From Legionella genomosp. 1 (GTDB lineage: Bacteria > Pseudomonadota > Gammaproteobacteria > Legionellales > Legionellaceae), in assembly GCA_945862275.1 (NCBI GenBank), contig CAMAYA010000021.1:1-11308 (forward strand): a stretch of DNA of 11,308 nucleotides, read 5' to 3'. Below are positions 5,948 to 11,308 of this stretch, in pieces. Position 1 is the stretch's first letter. The number at the start of each line of letters is the position of its first letter. Position numbers and translations under genes: made by a program. Below the pieces are notes generated by a model that was not told the origin of the DNA, searched no databases, and saw only the letters and a program-made list of their open reading frames with translations.

Positions 5948-6682
5948 CTAACCGTCTTGTCTAGTGTCCGGTGCATCATGCCGTGGCGTGACCTCTGGTT
6001 CCACATAGTCGTGCCCTTTAATTGCAAAATGGATATCCTTTTTTTCGGGCATGATTTTGCCGAGCTCACCCTGCACATAATGCGCAAACCCTTTGGTTTT
6101 ACTATGCAGCATATCCTTGAATGTTTCTGAATTCATGGTCACCGGTTTGCCTTTTTTATCGTGCTTCACCTCGCCGGCCTCTGTGCGCTCATAAATAACG
6201 CCTTCTGAATTGATCATATTGTTCTCAACCAACCATGCATTGAATAATCCATCCATTTCAGCCAACGATTCTCCTTCCAGCACCCCACCTTCGAATGTGA
6301 AGTTACGAATATACTCGCCGGCAACACTCACAGCATAGTTCATTACATTCTCTGTGCCTGCCGGTTGGTTTGCAAACAACGAGACCACAGCTTTGGTGTT
6401 TTCCGATGCCAAAAATTTATGAAACAGAGCAAAGTCGGTTTCATTCAACGCAAGTCGCTGCGTATCGCCTAACCAAGGACTGACTTTTGTGTTTTCTTGG
6501 AACTGCGCATTTTTAACAATCTGAGTTAATTCTTTCATTAACCCATCGTACTCTTTGAGCAAGCCTTCTTTCTTTAAAAAGGAGTGGGCCGCCTTTTCTA
6601 AATATTCTATGCTTTCCAGTTGCTTGCCAGCAATCTCTACAAGCTTCCGCCAAGAATCAGCATTGGGCCTAATTTGAACCAT
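5948..6682 (-). CDS. Hypothetical protein downstream of fadE
   Basis: I do not recognise a family for this 244-aa protein. The start is sound: AGAGGG lies 8 nt upstream of the ATG, and the gene begins 17 nt after the fadE stop, so it is probably cotranscribed with fadE. It has no signal peptide or membrane segment and appears soluble and mostly helical. Landmarks are an N-terminal amphipathic helix (W-R-K-L-V-E-I-A-G-K-Q-L), a central S-L-F-A-N-Q-P-A-G-T-E-N segment, an acidic turn region (F-E-G-G-V-L-E-G-E-S-L-A-E-M), a K-H-D-K-K-G-K-P-V loop, and a polar C-terminus ending D-T-R-Q-D-G. The 3' end abuts the REP-like repeat. Proximity to fadE hints at a link to fatty-acid use, but read-through of an unrelated accessory gene is equally possible. 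Confidence 0.75.
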   Translation of the reverse strand: MVQIRPNADSWRKLVEIAGKQLESIEYLEKAAHSFLKKEGLLKEYDGLMKELTQIVKNAQFQENTKVSPWLGDTQRLALNETDFALFHKFLASENTKAVVSLFANQPAGTENVMNYAVSVAGEYIRNFTFEGGVLEGESLAEMDGLFNAWLVENNMINSEGVIYERTEAGEVKHDKKGKPVTMNSETFKDMLHSKTKGFAHYVQGELGKIMPEKKDIHFAIKGHDYVEPEVTPRHDAPDTRQDG

Positions 6683-6699
6683 GACTCAATCCCTCTATT

Positions 6700-9114
6700 T
6701 CAAATCTGAGAAGAAAACGTTTTTTTCTTCATGTCATCAGACGAAAACTCGTCCACCTGAATGGCATCCCAGCGTGCTTGTTCGACCTCAACTAACGCAT
6801 CCATGTCCTCCTGCGTCAGCTCACCTTTCGATACTTTTTCAGCCAGCTTCTCTGTTAAATAAATGGATTTAAAACGCTTCAAATCATTTATTTTACCATA
6901 CCGCTCCGCGTTCGCTATGATCAATTGTACCGCATGTTCCATTTTATCGATCGGTTGTTTCGGATCACCACTTAAATACACCGACTGGACCAGCATCTCC
7001 CGAAACGAATTGTTTTTCGTCATCAACTGTGCCAGTTGGTGATCCAGTTTATCACTGGGGTAGCGCATGCTTTGGCCGAATGGGAATGCCGTGACACGCA
7101 CCAGCAAGCCGATTATTCGCGAGGGGAAATTTTGACAAAATGCAATCATGGATTTTTGCGCATGATAAAAACAATACGTGACCGCCCACTTCGCATGCAT
7201 GCGTTGATCCGCATCTTCTCCATTCGCTTGAAAATAACGCAATGCCGCCATGGCTAAATAAAGGTACGACATGCCATCGGCAAGACGCGCTGACAATCGC
7301 TCTTTGCGTTTTAGATCGCCGCCTAAGTACATCAATGACAAATCAGCAAGCCAAGCAAAGGCATAACTGAGCCGTGCCAAACGCTGGTATTCCCGTTTTA
7401 ATGCATTCTTCGGTGCTGAAATGAATATCCCGCCGGTCCATGCAGTGCAAACAGCTTTGGCTTTGTTCTGCATGTAATAAAACGCATGCTGCCATATCAA
7501 TTCTCGAAACGCGGCTTTATTGCCCTGAGTCACGGCATAAAATTCATCGCGCACAAACGGATGGCATGCCATCGAACCCTGTCCAAAAATCAATAGATTC
7601 CGAGACATGATATTCGCACCCTCAACCGTCACTGAAATGGGAATGCCTTGGTAATAATTAAAAAGATAATTGCGAGGTCCCACCACCACCGTTCGCCCGC
7701 CGTGCACATCCATCGCATCATTGATCACAACACGTGCCAATTCTGTATTAAAATATTTGGCAATCCCAGATGCCACAGACGGTTTTTTACCCTCATTCAC
7801 GGCGGCCACAGTTAATAACCGATTGGCGCTGACCAAATAAGTCAGCCCTGCAATTTCTGCCAGCTTCTCTTCAATGCCTTCAAATTGCGCGATCTCAAGA
7901 TTAAACTGCCGTCGAATGCGTGCAAAAGCACCCGTGGTCAAATATGACACGCTAGACGATGCAGCACCCAGCGCCGGTAACGAAATAGACCGGCCGATAG
8001 ACAAGCATTCAACCAACATTTGCCAACCGTGGCCGGCCTTTTCTTGCCCGCCAATGATGCTGGTGATGGGCACAAAAATATTTTTCCCTCGAATGGTGCC
8101 ATTCATAAAAGGCTGTTCTGCCGGTAGATGGCGATTGCCAATCTCAAGATTTTCAGCATCATGCGGAATGAGCAAGCATGTTATTCCCTCATCCCCTACC
8201 CCATTCAACAAACCGTCAGGGTCTTTTAAAACCACAGCAAGCCCTACCAAGGTTGCCACTGGCGACAAGGTGATCCAACGTTTATCGAGGGTAAGATTGA
8301 GCCCCAGTATTTTTTTACCCCCAACCTTTTTTTCCATCACAATGGCTTCTGATTTAATCGACGTGGCATCGCTGCCCGCATCAGGCTCTGTCAACGCAAA
8401 ACAAGGGATATCAATCCCCTTGGCTAGCCGTGGCAAATAGTGGGCCTTTTGCTCATCGGTGCCATAATGTTGCAACAACTCACCCGGTCCGAGTGAATTA
8501 GGAACCATCACCGTAACCGCCGCCACGCCTGATCGGCTGGCAATTTTAAACACCACGTCAGAGTGGGCACGCGCTGAAAACCCTTTCCCACCAAATTCTT
8601 TTGCAATCACTAAACCGAAAAAACCGTTGTCCTTGAGATACGTCCAAACCGTTGCAGGCAAATCATGCAACTGACTGATGGTCCATTCATCCAACATCGA
8701 GCACAACGTTTGTGTCTCATTATCCAAAAAGGCTTGTTCTTCAACAGTCAATTGCGTGGCAATACCGGCTAATTTTTCCCAATTAGGAGAGCCTGTAAAG
8801 ATATCTTTCTCCAACCATGTGTCGCCTGCATTCAGGGCTTCTTCTTCTGTTTTGGATAGTTTGGGCATGGATTTGCCGGCGCGCTTAAAAATAAAATCAC
8901 TGATACCGTTTCGGACGGAAGCGACATGTATCACCAGCACTGCCGAAATAATGAGGCCCCATATCAATGCGCCGAAGAACCAAGGCATGCCAACATAAAA
9001 AGTAGCCAAGAGCAAGTATACAGCGCTGCCTACATCCCAAACCAACGGTTTACATGCGCTATACAACACAATTAATGTGAAGACGAGGTATAACAAAAAC
9101 AATCCCATGGCCAT
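6700..9114 (-). CDS. fadE: Acyl-CoA dehydrogenase FadE
   Basis: FadE catalyses the first step of fatty-acid beta-oxidation, oxidising acyl-CoA to trans-2-enoyl-CoA with FAD. The 804-aa product is close to the 814 aa of E. coli FadE and follows it closely, including P-N-S-L-G-P-G-E-L-L-Q-H-Y-G-T-D-E-Q-K (205-223). Two hydrophobic segments (about 3-20 and 31-65) indicate inner-membrane attachment. Further landmarks are L-T-E-P-D-A-G-S-D-A (241-250, flavin/substrate loop), R-G-K-x-x-F-V-P-I (342-350), M-L-V-E-C-L-S-I-G-R (366-375), and V-T-V-E-G-A-N (495-501) with Glu498 as the likely catalytic base. Residues from about 520 form the DUF1974-type C-terminal domain. AAGGA lies 6 nt before the ATG. 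No FadR-type operator was recognised upstream. Together with the 244-aa gene it may form a two-gene transcript. Confidence 0.96.
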   Translation of the reverse strand: MAMGLFLLYLVFTLIVLYSACKPLVWDVGSAVYLLLATFYVGMPWFFGALIWGLIISAVLVIHVASVRNGISDFIFKRAGKSMPKLSKTEEEALNAGDTWLEKDIFTGSPNWEKLAGIATQLTVEEQAFLDNETQTLCSMLDEWTISQLHDLPATVWTYLKDNGFFGLVIAKEFGGKGFSARAHSDVVFKIASRSGVAAVTVMVPNSLGPGELLQHYGTDEQKAHYLPRLAKGIDIPCFALTEPDAGSDATSIKSEAIVMEKKVGGKKILGLNLTLDKRWITLSPVATLVGLAVVLKDPDGLLNGVGDEGITCLLIPHDAENLEIGNRHLPAEQPFMNGTIRGKNIFVPITSIIGGQEKAGHGWQMLVECLSIGRSISLPALGAASSSVSYLTTGAFARIRRQFNLEIAQFEGIEEKLAEIAGLTYLVSANRLLTVAAVNEGKKPSVASGIAKYFNTELARVVINDAMDVHGGRTVVVGPRNYLFNYYQGIPISVTVEGANIMSRNLLIFGQGSMACHPFVRDEFYAVTQGNKAAFRELIWQHAFYYMQNKAKAVCTAWTGGIFISAPKNALKREYQRLARLSYAFAWLADLSLMYLGGDLKRKERLSARLADGMSYLYLAMAALRYFQANGEDADQRMHAKWAVTYCFYHAQKSMIAFCQNFPSRIIGLLVRVTAFPFGQSMRYPSDKLDHQLAQLMTKNNSFREMLVQSVYLSGDPKQPIDKMEHAVQLIIANAERYGKINDLKRFKSIYLTEKLAEKVSKGELTQEDMDALVEVEQARWDAIQVDEFSSDDMKKKTFSSQI

Positions 9115-9414
9115 ATCAATTCCTTATTCTGCTGCTAATTAAAGTATGAATCATTGAATGTAACGCCAAGATGTCATCTGATTTTGCACCTATAAGACTC
9201 TACCATGCATCGTATCATCAAGGAAATGATATAGGCACAGATTTTTGGACGGGGAAAAGGCTTTTTTAAGCGCTATTCTTCTTAATATAAAATGGTGTTA
9301 AAATGACAGAGGTTGAAGTGGATATTTAATAATAACGACTGGATGAATAGCTCTTATTTTTCCTTGATTTTGTTCCAGACATCCGGACCCATATTACACA
9401 TAAGGAGCAATTGC
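9115..9414. other. Divergent intergenic region between fadE and the epimerase
   Basis: This 300-nt stretch holds no convincing gene. It must carry the promoters of both divergent transcripts, but no strong -35/-10 pair stands out. For fadE a weak TTGGCG with a -10-like CATACT lies about 30-65 nt before the ATG on the minus strand. For the epimerase AT-rich TAATAT/TATAAA lies near 9284-9292. An inverted repeat TATCAT (9213-9218) and ATGATA (9226-9231) with a 7-nt centre is a possible operator. An open frame from ATG 9313 runs into the epimerase, but its first 34 codons do not look like part of that family. Confidence 0.5.
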
Positions 9415-10332
9415 TTGAACCTATTAATTGCAGGTGCCACCGGATTCATTGGGAAAAAATTGGTAACGGCTTTGCAATCAAACCATACCGTTACGGTATT
9501 GGGGCGCGATATGGCGAATCTCCATCGCCATTTTACCAAACCGGTCAATACTGTTACTTGGGAAAGCCTGCCTAATTTAGATGCTAGCACGTATGATGCT
9601 GTCATCAATCTTTGTGGTTATAACATTGCTGCTTCGCGATGGAGCGACAGTGTTAAAGAACAAATCATTCAATCTCGTGTTAAAACAACATCCGCGTTGG
9701 TTGATTGGGCCATCAAACAGGAAGCCAAGCCACATTTTATTTGTGCAAACGCTGTGGGAATCTACGGAATGCAGAACAATGCAGATAATGCCGAGCTGGA
9801 TGAGGATAGTCCTATTGATTTTGAACATCCTCGTGATTTTATGAGTGAGATAGGCATTCGTTGGCAGCAAGCACTGCAACCCGCAATTGATTATGGCTTG
9901 AATGTAACAACCACTCGTTTTGGAGTTGTGATTGGTAACGGTGAAGGTATTCTAAAAAAACTTTCACCCAGTTTTTACATGGGATTTGGTAGTGTCATTG
10001 GGGATGGAAATCAGATGATGTCCTGGGTGCATATCGATGATGTTGTGGGCGCAATCATATTCTTGCTCAACAAGCCTGATTTAAAAGGGGCATTTAACCT
10101 CACATCCCCCCACCCAGTGAGTCAGGCTGAATTTGCGCGAGCATTAGCGACGACGATGCATCGCCCATTGCTATTGAAAATACCGGCTTTTGTGATTCGA
10201 ATTTTGTTTGGTGAAATGGGTGATTGTCTCCTGCTGAATGGGCAACGTGTGGTGCCAAATCGTTTGATAAAGCTCGGTTATGCGTTTCGTTATCCAAGCT
10301 TGGTGGATGCACTGCGTCATGAATATAATTAA
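9415..10332 (+). CDS. TIGR01777-family NAD(P)-dependent epimerase (YfcH-like), TTG start
   Basis: This is an extended short-chain-dehydrogenase-type protein, 305 aa from the TTG at 9415. That start is preferred over ATG 9313 because AAGGAG sits 7 nt before it and the protein then begins M-N-L-L-I-A-G-A-T-G-F-I-G, placing the dinucleotide-binding G-A-T-G-F-I-G at residues 7-13 as in E. coli YfcH (297 aa). Other family marks are N-L-C-G-Y-N-I-A-A-S-R-W (65-76), S-R-V-K-T-T (87-92), N-A-V-G-I-Y-G (112-118), and G-N-Q-M-M-S-W-V-H-I-D-D-V (198-210). A C-terminal DUF1731-type segment is at about 254-302. The classical SDR Tyr-xxx-Lys pair is not evident, as usual in this group, so its reaction is unknown. 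The photolyase gene follows after 24 nt, indicating an operon. Confidence 0.88.
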   Translation: MNLLIAGATGFIGKKLVTALQSNHTVTVLGRDMANLHRHFTKPVNTVTWESLPNLDASTYDAVINLCGYNIAASRWSDSVKEQIIQSRVKTTSALVDWAIKQEAKPHFICANAVGIYGMQNNADNAELDEDSPIDFEHPRDFMSEIGIRWQQALQPAIDYGLNVTTTRFGVVIGNGEGILKKLSPSFYMGFGSVIGDGNQMMSWVHIDDVVGAIIFLLNKPDLKGAFNLTSPHPVSQAEFARALATTMHRPLLLKIPAFVIRILFGEMGDCLLLNGQRVVPNRLIKLGYAFRYPSLVDALRHEYN

Positions 10333-10356
10333 TTTTACAATTAATGGTGAATATAC

Positions 10357-11308
10357 ATGACGTCTAATGCCATCGTATGGTTCCGACAAGATTTACGTCT
10401 TTATGATAATCCTGCATTTGTAGAGGCTTGTCGTCATCATGATAGGGTTATCCCAATATATATTCTGGATGAAAGCCACACACCCATAGGCGGAGCTCAG
10501 CGATGGTGGCTTCATCATAGTTTGGCGTCGTTAGATAAGGGCTTAAAAAAACTGGGGTTGAATTTGTGTCTGCGCCAAGGAAAAGCCTTAGACGTTTTAA
10601 AACAATTGGTCGAAGACTATCAAATTGAGTCCATCTATTGGAACCGTTGTTACTCACCTGTTTCAATAGAGCGTGACACAGTCATAAAAAAGGTTTTTCA
10701 AACAGGTGGCATTCGCATTGTCAGTACAAATGGTAGTTTGCTTCATGAACCTTGGCAAATCAAAAATATGTCAGGGGATTTTTTTAAAGTGTTCACACCA
10801 TACTGGCGGGCTTGTTTAAAACAAATGAACATTCCTGAGCCATATACAATGTCCCGTATACCCAAAGCATTGGAGGCTCATAGCGATTCCCTTGTCAGTT
10901 GGAAACTACTACCGACCGAACCGGATTGGGCTGAAACATTTGGAGATTATTGGCAGCCTGGCGAAGAAGGTGCCTGCAAGAAATTAGCCAATTTCGTTGA
11001 CATCAATCTTAAGGGCTATAGTACCTCTCGTGATGAACCTGCTAAAGATACGACTTCAAAACTTTCTCCTCATTTGCATTTTGGAGAAATTAGTCCTTGG
11101 CAAATTTGGGGTGATATTGAACGAGTTATATTGGATAAAGATTGCGATTTGAAATCCGCAGAGCGGTTTTTATCTGAAATAGGGTGGCGGGAATTTTCTT
11201 ATTATTTACTGTATCATTTTCCGTCTCTACCCAATGCCAATTACAAATCCAATTTTGATGTTTTTCAATGGGAAAATGACGATAATTTTTTAAGACGCTG
11301 GCAAAAAG
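10357..11308 (+). CDS. phrB: Class I deoxyribodipyrimidine photolyase, 3' end outside the window
   Basis: CPD photolyase repairs UV-induced pyrimidine dimers using light and a reduced FAD. The frame is open from ATG 10357 to the window edge, 317 codons of an enzyme usually near 470 aa. GGTGA lies 7 nt before the ATG. Seen in order: the N-terminal antenna domain (A-I-V-W-F-R-Q-D-L-R-L-Y-D-N-P), Y-W-N-R-C-Y-S-P with the following E-R-D, and F-K-V-F-T-P-Y-W. The FAD-binding domain then begins with W-Q-P-G-E-E-G-A, Y-S-T-S-R-D-E-P, T-S-K-L-S-P-H-L-H-F-G-E-I-S-P, and E-I-G-W-R-E-F-S-Y-Y-L, whose Glu and Trp fit the dimer-binding pocket. The missing part should hold the rest of the flavin site and the electron-transfer tryptophans. 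It is probably transcribed with the epimerase. Confidence 0.95.
   Translation, partial: MTSNAIVWFRQDLRLYDNPAFVEACRHHDRVIPIYILDESHTPIGGAQRWWLHHSLASLDKGLKKLGLNLCLRQGKALDVLKQLVEDYQIESIYWNRCYSPVSIERDTVIKKVFQTGGIRIVSTNGSLLHEPWQIKNMSGDFFKVFTPYWRACLKQMNIPEPYTMSRIPKALEAHSDSLVSWKLLPTEPDWAETFGDYWQPGEEGACKKLANFVDINLKGYSTSRDEPAKDTTSKLSPHLHFGEISPWQIWGDIERVILDKDCDLKSAERFLSEIGWREFSYYLLYHFPSLPNANYKSNFDVFQWENDDNFLRRWQK

Noticed and set aside
7874..8440. 188-aa plus-strand open frame inside fadE
   Set aside because: It lies antisense to a strongly conserved part of FadE, shows no family features, and is best explained as a coding-strand shadow.
9115..9312. FadR-type operator upstream of fadE
   Set aside because: No sequence close to the TGGTNNGACCA-type palindrome was found. 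The TATCAT/ATGATA repeat does not match it.

Overview
The window looks like a piece of a gammaproteobacterial chromosome. The best anchor is an acyl-CoA dehydrogenase of the long FadE type (two N-terminal membrane segments, ACAD core, C-terminal DUF1974-like region) that follows E. coli FadE closely along its length. Base composition is moderate: about half GC in sampled fadE sequence and clearly lower in the last 2 kb. The two lysine/glutamate-rich, signal-less orphan proteins recall the accessory proteins of host-associated Legionella/Coxiella-like lineages. That lineage is an inference; no marker gene here proves it.

Layout. (1) Bases 1-731: the 3' part of a TenA-family (thiaminase II/PqqC-like) gene whose start lies left of the window, followed after 23 nt by a lipoprotein gene with a DUF2807-like beta-solenoid body (755-1684). 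(2) Bases 1715-2370: a HicA/HicB toxin-antitoxin pair with a 4-nt gene overlap and a short palindrome over its promoter. (3) Bases 2361-3170, minus strand: an alpha/beta hydrolase whose 3' end overlaps hicB by 10 nt. (4) Bases 3234-5788: two plus-strand genes of unknown function (530 and 283 aa), both highly charged and helical with disordered tails. Their 5' leaders resemble each other: each has TATAATTA with the ATG exactly 41 nt after the first T. The first gene holds a recent 80-codon tandem duplication. (5) Bases 5830-5940: a REP-like palindromic intergenic repeat between convergent genes. (6) Bases 5948-9114, minus strand: fadE followed after 17 nt by an unrecognised 244-aa gene with its own good ribosome binding site, probably one transcript. 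(7) Bases 9415-11308, plus strand: a TIGR01777-family NAD(P)-dependent epimerase that appears to start with TTG, then after 24 nt a class I CPD photolyase (phrB) cut by the right edge.

How they work together. The window mixes ordinary metabolism and repair (TenA-like, FadE beta-oxidation, epimerase plus photolyase) with an accessory stretch (about 1.7-6.7 kb) holding a toxin-antitoxin module, fast-evolving orphan proteins and a dispersed repeat. The least explained part is the pair of orphan genes with matched leaders, possibly a co-regulated family of secreted or effector-like proteins. No mobile element, CRISPR array, tRNA or rRNA was seen.
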